Shown here: positions 10,465 to 21,973 of the stretch, in pieces
Layout: every line of letters starts with the position of its first letter
How positions within the stretch are numbered: the first letter of the stretch is position 1
Assembly: GCA_021031095.1 (NCBI GenBank)
Contig: JAGFVP010000055.1
Span: 1 to 64,000, forward strand
Length of the DNA stretch: 64,000 nt
Direction: 5' to 3'
Origin: Bathelium albidoporum
Lineage: Eukaryota; Ascomycota; Dothideomycetes; Trypetheliales; Trypetheliaceae
Notes under the pieces: model-generated
Seen by the model: the letters and a program-made list of their open reading frames with translations, nothing else
What the model was told of the DNA's origin: nothing
Database searches by the model: none
Program-made: the position numbers and the translations under genes

Positions 10465-13400
10465 CTACTTCGCTTGGCTTCCATATAGGCCGTCGCGTAC
10501 CTTGTGCCCCGACTCCTGGTGTGCTTGCTGCTGTTGCTGCATCACCACCGCGGTCAGCTCTTCTACCTGGGCGCCAAGCCTGACAACGACCGCGCGAAGA
10601 TCCCGTATGTCATCGTTCGATGCCGCCGGGGAGGTCACAGTCTGCTGCAGATCGACCGAGGGGGACCGGCCACGGGCGGGAGCGTCGTCTTGTTTGGCGT
10701 GGGCTGGCGACGGTTCGGCGGCTGTTAACGGTCGGGCCGAGCTAAGCGACGCCCCGAAGAGCGCGTCCGGGCTCATTACGTTGCCCCGCGGCCGGAATGT
10801 GGACAATGTCCTTGAGCCAGGACCTCCCAAGGACGAAACGCCAAACGCTCGTCTGGTGCGACGGTTGGATAGAAAGTGCTGCCCGCACTCATACGCCGTA
10901 ATGGCGACCACAAACGGAAAATGCGTCACTTTGAGCAGCACGATTCGCGCGCGCCGCAACTGTTCAGATGGCACGCAAAGCCTCAAGGGTCGAAAGGCTA
11001 GTGCCACGAGGTTCTGTCAACGAACCAGTTAGCAGATTTTCCACGCCAACATGTTGCAGCAGAGTTTCATTCGAAACTCGGCGTGGTCAGTGGGTTCTTC
11101 ACTAAAGTGCCCCGCCGAGATCTGCAATGGTGCTGAGAGGGCCACACAGCAACGACCCTACGGCGTCCAACGAACGGAATGTGAGGTCATTCGTGACGAG
11201 ATGTCACAGATTGCCGACCTTGAATGAGGCTGGGGCAGTTTCGGGGTTCTTGACCATAACACTGGGAGCCGGTCCGACGTAAATAGCCTCAACATGGACA
11301 CCACGAACTTTCGTGCCTCGAAAGCCCAGGAAAGCCACTGCAAGCGCCAGTGAAGGCGCAGAATCAAGAAACTCACCAAGGGCGGTAAAAAGTACGTCAG
11401 CCTATTCGACGTTGATGCTTCAAGAACAAAGATGGAGTAGGTGAGCTGTACGACATACTGTTAGTCTCGCGGCTGTGCAAGCGACGGCGGACAATTTGAC
11501 TGCCTACATAGAATTCTTCACTGGCGTGGTCCATAACCTTTATGCAGGTGCAAGATTCGTGAAATGTCAGCCAACCAATCTTGGAGAGCAGGGATGTTTC
11601 GGGTATGCGTCTCATGAGCCGTCCAAGCCAAGCCCAAGGCGGACTAGACGAGGGCAGGTACTAAGCTTACCTTGGTAAGACTATTACTCAGGAGAGAGAT
11701 GAGAATTGTGATCAAGAGTATGTTCGTCAAGCAAACAAATATGAACTGACACAGCCACAAGATCAGAATATGGACTTGCAATGCGTTCAATAAATTCCCT
11801 CACCATGAGCGGAGGACCGAGGATGGGACTAATCTATTTCCATTAGTACACTGAACGGCGCAGCGAGGGCCCGGCTACGTCAATAGATTAGCGGTTCGGA
11901 GATTATACCTTCTGTGCAATATCCTGCATGCAATGTCATTAGCCACTGCCATTCTTGAGAACATGCTGGCATGCGATCGCATCAAGTCGGCGGTGTACTC
12001 ACAAAACCAAGGTAGCTCGACCTAGCCGCAATCGTTAGTAGGGTTGCCAGCTTTTGGCCTGTCGGTAGCTTCTTACCCAAAGAAGACATTGATTAAAATC
12101 CATGACATCTCAAGAGGCGTGAACTGATCCCGCGCAAGCAAGGTGAAGGTTGTCAGGAAGCCTGTTAGGCATCAGCAGCTTGGCAAAATTCATTCTTCAC
12201 CGTCTATACCTAGAAAGAGTATGATGACTAGCCCTGCAAACTTGACGAAATCCCTGGTCTGTTTGAAATCAGCCTTGCGATCTTTGCACACATTAACCTG
12301 TGCCGCTTTGCACTTGCCATCTCTTTGAGGCACGGAATCTACAAGAGCGGTCAATTTCTCCTGATCAACGCCAACACCTACGTAGTTGATCTTGGTCAAA
12401 CTCACTAAGGTACCGACGTAGCGATTCAAGCTGAACAATGAGAAGATCCTACGCATCATGAGAGATCAGTCCGTTGAATCCATACTATAGATATCACTAC
12501 CCCGTTCTGTTTACCTTGGGACTAGAAACAAGGCTTCAATGGATAGAATATCAAACGACGTATCAATCACTCGGTTGTTGCTTTTTGCGAGTCCAATCAT
12601 ACCTGAAGATCCATCAGCGATTCGAAATCTACAACAGGGCAGTCTTCTGCACAACGGCAGGAATGACTCATGATAAGGTTGGTGGCCCAGCTGAAAAACC
12701 CTCATGCATCGAAGTACCATCAAAGGACGGTACAGCTGGAGAGTAAATCATGAAATGTGAAACAGTCAAGTCGCTGACGTGCAAAAAGCAGGTGCCAGCT
12801 CCAGAGAGGGCCAACTGGGACGACTCACGCGTAACGAAAAATGCCAAGCCAACAAAAATAATACCAATATCCCACAAACTCCAGAAGTCTGCGACGTAAA
12901 GGATGGTCCCAGCGTCCAGAAAGTCGCCAAATTCTGCGACGATCATGAGCTATGCACAGATGTGGAGGGCTATAAGGCGACCATTACCATCGTATCCAAA
13001 ACTCGCTATCCAAATGTAGAGAAGAATCTCAGCAGGAGTGATTGTCTGGGTGCTTCTTTCCACCAACACTGCGTAATATATGGCGAGAAACGCGGCAAAG
13101 AATGCAGCCTCGAAAGATCTGAGGTACTTTGGAACACGTAGCCGACAATATGGGTCAGCCTTTCTGGCGATAGAGTGAGTAGGACGAACGACAGATAATA
13201 GCTATGTGTGTTATGATGGGGTAGCGCCTTACATACCGTCTGTCGTAATACCGAGCTTCTTTTGCAGAATGGATACTCATATTTTCCCAGAAAACGATGT
13301 CACCATTCCAGATGCCATTGAGAATCTTCTGGATGATTTTCTGGCCGAGAAACTTCTTCGCTTCGCAAACGACTGCAATTTCAAGAGCATTCATTCCCTG

Positions 13401-14109
13401 AAAGGAAGACAAGTACTCTTGCTCATCTGACCTCCATTCAAAAGATGCATGGTCTGAGTCTGAATGATCACTGGCCAAAGAACCATCTATGTCTTGATTT
13501 GCAGAGCCAAGCATTCTCGTCCTTTCTCCAAGGAAATCATCGTGAATGAGAGCGTCACTACCATTTCCATCGACCCTTGCCTCTTCGTCGTGATACTCTT
13601 GAGTGGGTGCTAGGACATCATGAAGAAGATGGTCAATCATCTCTCGCTCTGATAAGTGAGCAACGAAACGCCATGCTACGATTTCACATGCGAACCCTCT
13701 GGTGTCGTTGATGGCTTTGTCGTCATATGTTTCCAGAGAAGAAAAATGTCCTTTCAGGACACTGAATAGAGGTCAGACAACGAATAGAAGTGCTAGAAAG
13801 GCACAAAGTACAGTAGAGCAGAGACGATATCCCGATGATGAGCATTGTTAGTAAGGCTTTCAATTAGCGGAGCAAGTTGGCGTCCATACGCAACTGTGCG
13901 AAGCTCTTCGAAAGTGTGCGGTCTGATCACTGCTTCAACAATATATCTGCACCATATGCCAAACCGTATCAGAGTGAAGTGTTCCGAGACCTGGATTGGG
14001 GCTGGTACCTTGACACTTTTCTTACTACATCGATGAAAGGATCAATGTCGTGGATCTGCGGAACTGTTGGTGAAGCCTCCGTGGCATGAAGCTTCCGCGG
14101 GAATGTCAT
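10465..14109 (-). CDS. YVC1: YVC1-type vacuolar TRP cation channel
   Basis: Seventeen exons give about 671 aa: 14009-14109, 13812-13946, 13237-13761, 12988-13163, 12829-12933, 12515-12602, 12406-12448, 12318-12338, 12210-12258, 12077-12161, 12003-12021, 11909-11923, 11804-11833, 11671-11745, 11508-11537, 11377-11445, 10465-11013. All phases agree with no stop. The product matches fungal YVC1: an N-terminal helical region (RPHTFEELRTVAYGR), the NALEIAVVCEAKKFLGQK segment, then six membrane helices (YIWIASFGYDEFGDF, ADFWSLWDIGIIFVGLAFF, DFVKFAGLVIILFLGFLTTF) and a pore-to-S6 segment (FGSSYLGFDIA, TNILLITILISLLSNSLTK). The C terminus has a short coiled coil and a Gln run. In yeast this channel releases Ca2+ from the vacuole on osmotic stress. 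Exons of 15, 19 and 21 nt are unusually small. One intron (12259-12317) uses a GC donor. Two introns are long (12603-12828 and 11014-11376). Confidence 0.9.
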
Positions 14110-14377
14110 GGCTTCGGAGGCTCAAATGTGCCTTAGGTATCTGTATCGCTAAGTTATTTGACGTCTTGTCGCTGAACGAAGATCGATGGAAACGAATCTG
14201 CTGTCGTCATTCCAAAAACAGATTAGGCAAGTACGGCCTACCAAGGGGTCACCGGTAAAACTGACGCTAGCGGCAACGCATCCTTGACACCATGCAGACG
14301 TGTCTACTGCAGACCATTTCGAATATTCGAGCGAATTGTACGGAGCTCGACTTGTGCTCTTCTCGACTGAGCTCCAG
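14110..14377. other. divergent promoter region
   Basis: Lies between the YVC1 start (minus) and the first clear coding of the next gene (plus). It may also hold a short 5' exon of that gene. One candidate frame starts ATG at 14186, but I could not join it in phase without forcing a splice. Confidence 0.4.
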
Positions 14378-16270
14378 TGACACGTCTTGAAAAGGCGCAT
14401 CGCTACGTCCAATGCTCCGAGATGATAACTTGCCTCGACATCCAAGCTCCGTACGTAGTTTCTGACGTTGATTATGGAGCTTCAAGCAAGGCAATCGGAG
14501 CTCACGTTGCCAAGCACACGTATTCTGGTAGACGTCAAGATAAGAGCAGCCGAAACAAGGTCGGGTATGAGGGCGCTTCTAAAGTTGCAATGCCCGAGCT
14601 CACGCCTCGACTATCATCACCCAGATCGCCTGATTTGGATAACTTTCGGTCAACACAAGGGAGTATATCAGCCTCTTCTAAGGGCTCACAGAAAAACGTC
14701 CCACAGCGTCAAAAATTTCCCAGCGAGGCATCTTGTTGTAACTCTAGGCAAGAAAGAAGATTTGCTGAGTCAAGTGGACGCCTCAACAGCCATGAGCGGA
14801 GAGTAGCTGTCAATGGTCTCTCTTTTGTTCCAGTAATTGGTACATCAGAAGTGAGAGTCTGCACGCTAATACAGCATTGACCTTCACCTACGAGCTTGCT
14901 AACCATGCCGAATCTAGCCCGCATCTTCGAAAGATGAGCCCAATAAAGAAACCGATGACCTTGTTGGAGAAATTGAAGACTCGGATGCAGAACAGCAGCA
15001 CATACATCCAAGACACAGTCTTCGACAGCCAAAATACAAAAGAACGCCTTTGAGCGTGATACAGAAGAACATCAAACTCCCTTTCCTTGGTCATGGAAAA
15101 CTTTCTCTTACCTTCCAGGACAAATCAGCTCCTAAGTCAAACCTTAACAGTCATGATCCTTCGAGAAGTCGCAGCATTTCCGATGGTTTCATTGGCCGTG
15201 AGCTCACAATTGCTTCAAACCAACACAAAAAGGCCAAGGCATGGAGGAAAAAGGGTTCTCCTGTCGGTAGTCTTGCCATTGTCTCTGGTGTATGGCTACC
15301 CTAGCTGTCGCCTACAGATAAGAGCCCTAACGCACTGCAGAAGTCATACAACCAAGATGACGGCCGTGTACGTTCAATTAAAGCCACTGGTCCAGAGAGT
15401 GTATTTGTAGATCACTCCCCTACTGATTTTCGCCCCAAAGCATGGCAGTCGAAAGGCAATCATTTGTTTCAATCCTACAGAACTTTGACAAGAAGTCCAG
15501 AAGCCAGACAAGGCTTAGAAGACGAGGGAGTAACACCACAACTTTGGAGTAGTGCAGCGCCGCGCCCATCTCGTAAGAGTGATCTTGCCAGAAATGGGAT
15601 GAGCCAGGAGGCCGATCGATTTCCTTCAAAAGTTTCAAGGAATGATCAAGATTGTGGCAATCGAAATAGAAGTTGTATCAAGCATGAGTCACGCTCTCAG
15701 TCATCACATCCTTCGGAACCTTTGTGGACGTCCACATTTTTACTTAGTGGATACGAGCGTCAGGAAAACTCCAGAGGAGCGTTCCAGTCTAGAATTCGTC
15801 ACGATGCCCCACACCAGCTTGACACCTCACATCTTCCTCGCAAAGGCAACTCTGAATCTGGTGAAGATGTCTCCGAAGTGAGTTCGTTTTCAAGTGGCCA
15901 TTTCCATGATCATTCTCTGCCGTGGATCGAAGTACAAGAAGACGTCGTTGACGACACCTCAAATGGAAACGATATGTCAGATGACAGGAATAAATTGACA
16001 AACAGCACAGACCAACCTGAGGCTGGAATAGAAGCTTGCCAATTACCTCTTCAAGATTCTGTGGATTTAGGACTCTGGACAGCAAACTCTGTCTACCAAG
16101 AGTCTTCTGAATTCATGGACAATGCTCATATTCAAGTTCCTCGCTCTTCCGACACGGCGGCCTGCATTGCTGCAAGCTCTATTTCTTCGAATGATCGTGA
16201 AGGTCTGTGTCCCGATAAAGTCTCTATTCAATTACTTATCCCGATGTCTTTGAATCTCAAGTGTCAATAA
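14378..16270 (+). CDS. disordered hypothetical protein (5' end uncertain)
   Basis: Three exons join in phase: about 14378-14850, 14918-15266 and 15318-16270. The first intron (67 nt) has a GCTAAC branch site and the second is 51 nt. The product of about 590 residues is polar, rich in Ser, Arg, Gln, Glu and His, with no signal peptide or membrane segment. A basic stretch near the middle (LRQPKYKRTPLSVIQKN) could be a nuclear or DNA-contact motif. No family was recognised. The true start is unclear: the frame opens after an acceptor-like CTCCAG at 14377, so a short 5' exon probably lies upstream. Sharing about 270 bp or less with YVC1 suggests a bidirectional promoter. Coding status rests on the long phased frame across two good introns, not on homology. 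Confidence 0.55.
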
Positions 16271-17256
16271 AAACAACATAAATCGGAGTCACTCTCCAGC
16301 CTGCGTCTGTCTCGTCTTCCATTGGAAGCTTTGGTCTCTAACGGGTGCATCAGTATCGCAAACACCAGAACACGACTCTTTCGAACAATGCCACAATGGT
16401 ACAGACATTGCCCTCCGAACGTATTCCCCATATGCAGGAGCGCTAACTCTTAACCAACAGGTCCTCCATATGAGACCCGAGTTCCTGATATTAACGCTGG
16501 TGCAAAATTGATCAAAACCCAGGGGTTGCTAAGCCCGGACAAGCTTGTTCTGGGAGAACAGGAGGAATGCCTTTCCAATACCCCAAACCCTTAGTAGACG
16601 GCGAGCACACGGAAAATGGGGATAGGCTTGGGCAATCCTTCTATACATCCGCTAGACGATGACGTGCGCACACTATCGAAAAAAGGCAGCGGATTGCCAA
16701 TGAATCCAACGCACATCAGCCAGGATCAGAGTCTGAGCCAGAAACCAGGGAATCTCTGGCTAAATGACCGTTGTTGCAGAGAGTAGGACAATTGATGCTC
16801 CGGGGAGGATGCTGTCTGCGCCATTCAATCATACATCCAAAAAGTCGTGATATGTGTCGCCACACAGAGCAGTAACAGAGCCTTGAACGCTTCTCCACTT
16901 AATGCTTGCGTTTAGGCCTTCGCCTGGTGGAAAAAACAGATCTCTGTAATGCCTACAATATTAGGTATTCGCATCGTTGAAGAAGGCTCTGAACGGATAG
17001 GCATAAATGCCGTCATATTAACGATCTGTACTTGCAACAGTAACTGATGATGCATCTTTGGCTCTCAAACGTAGCTGGTATCACAAGCTCCTAACCTATA
17101 ATTCATCGAATAATCTCCCTGCCACGCGAAATGCTGTGCGGGCATTGAGACTCCCTGGCGTCTTTCTACACTCTGTAGGAGGTGCTTTTATTTCTTTGGC
17201 GTCATTCGCCATTTCCGATATTGAAAACCACCTATCATGTGATTCTTTCCCATGTT
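16271..17256. other. convergent intergenic region
   Basis: About 1 kb between the 3' ends of the disordered-protein gene and BUB3. Only short open frames without conserved motifs. No RNA gene or repeat was recognised. Confidence 0.5.
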
Positions 17257-18448
17257 CTACTTTTTCTTCGGCTTCGCCTCGGTCTCGCTCATTTCTCGTA
17301 CAAACAATTTCACCACCCCGCCATCCTCATGCTCCTTCGCATCCTCAAAACCCGGACTAACCGCAATCACCAACATATTACCCTCTCGATTGAACGCCAA
17401 CGCCGCCACGCTTGCCGGCAACTTCTGATACGCCCTCACCCGCCGCTTCCCCACCGTGTCCCACAGCATCACATACCCCTCGCCGCCACCACTTGCCATT
17501 GTGCCCTCAACCGGGTGAAACGCCAGCGCGTTGACGGGATACACGACATCAATCTCCTCACCCGTGGCCGGATCATGGCCCGGCTGCCGATGGCACTTGA
17601 AAGCGTACTTGCGCGCCTGCGCCGCCTCGCTGGCCTCGAACATCTCCACCGCGATGCGGCCCTCGATGCTCGACGTCGCGTACCCTTCGTCGCCTGGCAT
17701 GCAGGCCGTCGCGCGGAATAGGAATTTCAGGCTTGATTCGCGCCGCTGCCAGGGTTCGGCGCGGAGCTCGTTGGGTGGTGGTGCGACGGCGTCACGCGCG
17801 AGGAGTGCGAGGGCGGTTAGGTCGTAAATGTAGAGCGTCCGTGAGGCCATGGCGGCGACGACCTTGGTGGGCGTGAGGGCGAGGGAGAAAACTTTGGAGG
17901 GGAGTGGGATGGTGGAGGGCTGGTCGTCGGGATGGTTGGCGGGGTGGTGGATGTGCAGGGTGGAATCCCAGGAGCCGGAGATGAGCATGGAGTGTTGGGG
18001 AGAGTAGACGAGCGCCTTAACAGGTTTGTCGTGAGTACTTAGAACGGTCTGCTCGCCGGTTGAGAGGTCGATTCTGTCATCAGCGATTAGCGATCAAGGC
18101 CTATCGTAATGATAACTAGGGGATGTATTCACTTCCGGACATCCATGTCCAGGCCGCCAGAGAAGGCTTCATTGTCATCTTTGCCAAAGCAAACGTCAAG
18201 AACGGGCGCGCGATGCTCGACTTTGGTTATCAGTCGGCCTTGCTCGCCATCTGACACGTCGTAAAGGTAGACGTGCCTGTCCCATGAGGAAACTAGCAGA
18301 CGAGAGGTCGAGTGTGGGGAGAATTGGACAGAGGATATTGCGTCAGAGGGTGGATCGGCCAGAGTCTTCTGGGCTGGAGCTAATGAGCTTGCAAGAAGTG
18401 GTGATATAGGTGCAACTTACGGCTAAGTTGCTCGCTGCCTTTCGACAT
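17257..18448 (-). CDS. BUB3: BUB3 spindle checkpoint WD40 protein
   Basis: Three exons (18421-18448, 18133-18373, 17257-18073) with 47- and 59-nt introns give 361 aa, close to the usual length. It starts MSKGSEQL and runs into PPSDAISSVQFSPHS, the conserved Bub3 opening. WD40 blades follow, with LLVSSWDRHVYLYD, NEAFSGGLDMDVRK, SMLISGSWDSTLHIH and VYPVNALAFHPVEGTMASGG. The GGxDxxVR and YPVNAxxFHP signatures separate Bub3 from the related Rae1. It forms a seven-blade propeller that binds the GLEBS motifs of Bub1 and Mad3/BubR1 and brings them to phosphorylated Spc105/KNL1 MELT repeats on kinetochores. The extreme C terminus is Lys-rich. It is divergent from GPN2 across 143 bp, so the two probably share a promoter. 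Confidence 0.95.
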
Positions 18449-18591
18449 GGTGGCTGTCTGCAGTAGGTGTGGTGGTTTTGTTTGGATCGAGCCTTTTTCT
18501 GCCCCGCGGCCAAGTTATTTCACTATTGGACGCCACCCTCTCGCACAACGTACTGTTACCTTTATAACCTTCAATACGATACGATCGGGGC
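18449..18591. promoter_or_regulatory. shared BUB3/GPN2 promoter
   Basis: Only 143 bp separate the two divergent start codons. Both upstream regions must fit here, so a bidirectional promoter with overlapping 5' UTRs is inferred. No specific site was assigned. Confidence 0.6.
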
Positions 18592-19850
18592 ATGCCGTTC
18601 GCACAGCTTGTCGTGGGCCCTCCTGGCTCCGGCAAGTCTACATATTGCGATGGCATGCACCAATTCATGAGTGCGATCCATCGAAAATGCTCCGTCGTCA
18701 ATTTGGACCCTGCCAATGACCATACTTCGTATCCAGCAGCCCTCGACATAAGAGATTTGGTTACGCTTGACGAGATCATGGACAGTGACGAGCTTGGACC
18801 GAATGGTGGGGTGCTTTATGCCCTCGAGGAGCTGGAGCACAATTTTGAATGGCTTCAGGATGGACTCAATAAGCTTGAAGGTAGCTTGCCAATCTTGACT
18901 ACTTAAGCAAGGGCGAAGCTAACAGACAATGAGATGATTACGTTCTTTTCGACTGTCCAGGCCAGGTCGAACTCTTCACACACCACTCCTCTCTTCGAAA
19001 CATCTTCTTTCGTCTCGAAAAGCTTGGGTACAGAGTCCGCCTTCCACCAGCAGCCTTCATTCTGCCGTCTACCCATCGCTCGTCAAGTCCGTCAAGCTAA
19101 CCCAAAGTTTCCAACTTGCAGCTCGTAGTCCTCCATCTTGTAGACTCCCACAGTCTAACTCTACCATCACTCTACATCTCCTCCCTCCTGCTTTCCTTAC
19201 GCAGCATGCTCCAGCTCGACCTCCCCCATCTTAACGTCCTGACGAAAATCGACAAGCTCTCCTCGTATCCTCCTCTCCCTTTCAATCTCGACTTTTACAC
19301 TGAAGTGCAAGATCTCTCCTACCTTCTTCCACATCTCCAGGCCGAAAATCCTGGGAGACTAGGAAGCGAGAAGTTCGAAGGGCTCAACAAAGCAATCTGC
19401 GAGCTTGTCCAAGACTTTCAGCTTGTTTCATTTGAGACACTAGCGGTGGAGAACAAGCAGAGCATGATGGGGCTTCTGGGGGCAATAGATCGCGCCAGCG
19501 GTTATGCATTCGGACCGGCAGAGGGTGCTAACGAGACTGTATGGCAGATAGCGATGAGGGAGGGAGCGGGTGCAGAAATGGACATTATGGACATTCAAGA
19601 GCGATGGATAGACCGGAAAGATGAACTCGACGAATTAGAGGAGAAAGAATGGGAAGAAGAAGGGAGATGGCGAAAGAGACAGAATGGTCGTGAAGGACAA
19701 GTAGAAGCAGGAGAGGAAGTGCCAAATAACAACAGTGAGCAGCTCGACAATGGAAATGAGGATGAGGATGAGGATGAAGAGTTGGCCAGCATGATAGCAG
19801 AGGCAAGGAAGGCAAAAGATTCCGGGATTAAAGTAGTAAGGAAAGGCTGA
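18592..19850 (+). CDS. GPN2: GPN-loop GTPase 2
   Basis: Three exons (18592-18880, 18934-19034, 19122-19850) give 372 aa. The P-loop GPPGSGKS is at residues 9-16, the family-defining Gly-Pro-Asn loop at 69-71 (ELGPNGG), the G3 motif DCPGQ at about 103-107 and the G4 motif TKID in exon 3. The first residues and the LDPANDHTSYPAALDIRDL segment are those of GPN2 rather than GPN1 or GPN3. The family dimerises and works in the cytoplasm on assembly and nuclear import of RNA polymerases. The tail after the GTPase domain is acidic and Lys/Glu-rich. The second intron (19035-19121) needs a weak donor, GTCCGC, but its CTAAC branch site and the exact LGYR/LVVLHLVD junction support it. Confidence 0.93.
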
Positions 19851-20212
19851 CAGCCAACGATTGTAACAACACAACAATACTGAGGCGAGGGACGTACTGA
19901 GGATACTCAAATTTCACAAATCTTGACTCGAAATTGAACAATGCACTAAGATTACTTCGCAGCTACTGAGAAGGATAAGTGCCCGTTACCATTAACCCAA
20001 CACTAATCAAATACAGTTTCAGCGCTGCAAGTTGAGTCATGCAGTCTATCCAGGTCATAATCTTGTTTTCCGTAGCCATCTACCATCCGGAAAAAGACGG
20101 CAAGTCATGAGGAAAAAGAGCATCTCTCCCGCAAAACATACCGTACACGCTACTAACTCCCCTTCGAAAGTCCAATAATTGTTCCGTCTTCCACAACGAT
20201 TGCAAAAATCTC
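19851..20212. other. convergent 3' intergenic region
   Basis: 362 bp between the stop codons of GPN2 and the DUF3112 gene. Presumed 3' UTRs and polyadenylation sites; nothing else recognised. Confidence 0.5.
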
Positions 20213-21973
20213 TTAAGCTTGGTCTTGCACCGGATGATCGCCTGGATTCACCTCGGATTCCTTCTCAGCTGACGCTTGACTTGGCCTCGCCTCCGAGTCT
20301 TTCTCTGCCGCGAAGCGAAGCAATCGTGCTTCCCAGTCTTTGTCCGTCACCATAGCACTTAGTCTCGCCTCCGACTCTCTTTCTGCCGCTGCACGGCTTA
20401 ATCCTGCCTCCGAGTTCTTCTCAGTCAATGCACGACTGGAGGATGCTTCCCCCTCCTTGCCGCTCCCCTGTCCTCCAGTCATACTCTCCCGCGCGCTTGC
20501 CAGCTCACTCTGTCTCCAGCTCTTCCGTCCACTCTTCCCCGACCGCATACTCTTCGCCAGACTCTTCCTCGCATCCCGCCCCTCGCTTACCGCCACCGTC
20601 CGCGACGTATGCCCCGTATCCCCACTCAGCACGCTCATCGGTCGCAGCTTCCACTGCCCATTCGTATTGTCCAGGCTCAACTCGTTCGCATCCGAGGGAA
20701 TCCCGCCCACAAACCTGCGCGCCTCCTCGTCGTTCTCGCGCGCCCGCCCCTCAAGCGCGTCCATCGTCTTGTCGTCCTGCTGCGCCAGGTATGCGCGCGG
20801 CCACTCACGCCGCAGGTCCTCCAGGTACGCAGCCTGCCACTCTTGCGCGCCCTGTGACATGCGGCTCATGCGCTGCGCCTGCTCTGGATTGTACGAGCCG
20901 CGGCCGTGCGCGCCGTTGGGGATGATGAAGCGCCGGTCGATGCGGCCCGCGGCAAACAATACCACCACCAGGATCTCGATAGTAAAGTTGAAGCAGTAAA
21001 AGGCCGCCTTAGAGAAGTACCAGGGCGTCGGGCCACGCAGCGGTGTGGGCGTCAGGTAGTTGGTGCCGGCGCGGAAGGCGGCGCCGAGGGTTAGTAGGGC
21101 GGAGGCGAGCGCAAGGATCTCCTCCTTGGTGCGGAAGCGGCCCATGCCGAACTTTTCGATGTAGCTGTGGCGCGGAATGAGCAGGCCGATGGCGATGAGG
21201 CAGAGCGGCATGAATGCAATGACGGCATAGAAGGTGCCGCCGTAAAGCTCAATGGCGCGATCGATGCGGTGGGTACTAGTGGAGAGGGTAAAGAAGGACT
21301 GCACGAGCACAGTGATGAGCATGATGAGCGTGACGACGATGCCGAAGAAGAGGAAGGCGAAGAAGGCCTTGAACGGGATGGACCAGCCGATGCGGGGATG
21401 CTGAGCGCGCATGCACCGTTGGGCGAAGATGAGGTTGATGGCGAAGAGGAGGACAATGCCAGCGTAGACGAAGATTTGCGCGGCGATGCCCAGGTTGACA
21501 TTGTGGGGTCTTGTGGACCAAGCGATGCGGAGAACGCAGGTGACGACTCGAGCCATGCAAAAGCCTGAGAATATTCAGCACGGGCGTGGTCAAATAGACC
21601 AGACTGGGCTTGGTAAAAAGAAGATTCGGAAATTGTTTTGAGACAAGAGGACAATCGCCAGAGAAGCATGAAGAGGCATACCAAAAGTCATTCCAGACAT
21701 GATGAATTTCTTCCCATCTTTTATGTTTTGGCGGAATATCTTAATGTGCACAGCACCTCCGATGATGAAAAGGACGAGGAAAACCGTAGTAACTGGAATA
21801 TCGGGAACGATACTTGGAGTCCCTCCTAGGCTCTGTGTCTGAGGTGGATACGGAGCCTTCAAAGGAGGTGCTCCTGGACTGCCAGGCGGTCCTCCCTGCG
21901 TTGAGAAATGGTGAGCATTCCATTGTTTATGATCTGCGCCAGGGTCTGCACTACGTACCTGAGGAGCGGACAT
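20213..21973 (-). CDS. DUF3112-family fungal membrane protein
   Basis: Two exons (21682-21973, 20213-21564) with a 117-nt intron give 547 aa. After a Pro-rich N terminus, the product has about seven hydrophobic helices between residues 60 and 320. The conserved FIMSGMTFGFCMARVVTCVLR stretch crosses the intron and is followed by HNVNLGIAAQIFVYAGIVLL, as I recall for DUF3112. The cytosolic tail (about 220 residues) is Arg/Ser/Glu-rich and ends in six tandem 13-residue repeats (listed separately). Molecular function of the family is not known to me; plasma-membrane or endomembrane location is inferred. The start at 21973 (MSAPQV) is chosen over an upstream in-frame Met at 22066, whose extra residues look random. 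Its 3' end faces GPN2. Confidence 0.85.
20228..20461 (-). repeat. 39-bp in-frame minisatellite (13-aa repeats)
   Basis: Six consecutive 13-residue units end the DUF3112 protein. Typical units are EKNSEAGLSRAAA, ERESEARLSAMVT and EKDSEARPSQASA; the first and last are the most diverged. Position 1 is acidic in five of six units, position 2 basic, and Ser-Glu-Ala recurs at 4-6. The heptad-like charge pattern suggests a helical or coiled tail. Confidence 0.85.

Noticed and set aside
15282..15317. Very short intron of about 30 nt before the last exon of the disordered-protein gene
   Set aside because: Too short for fungal splicing; the donor at 15267 gives a normal 51-nt intron in the right phase.
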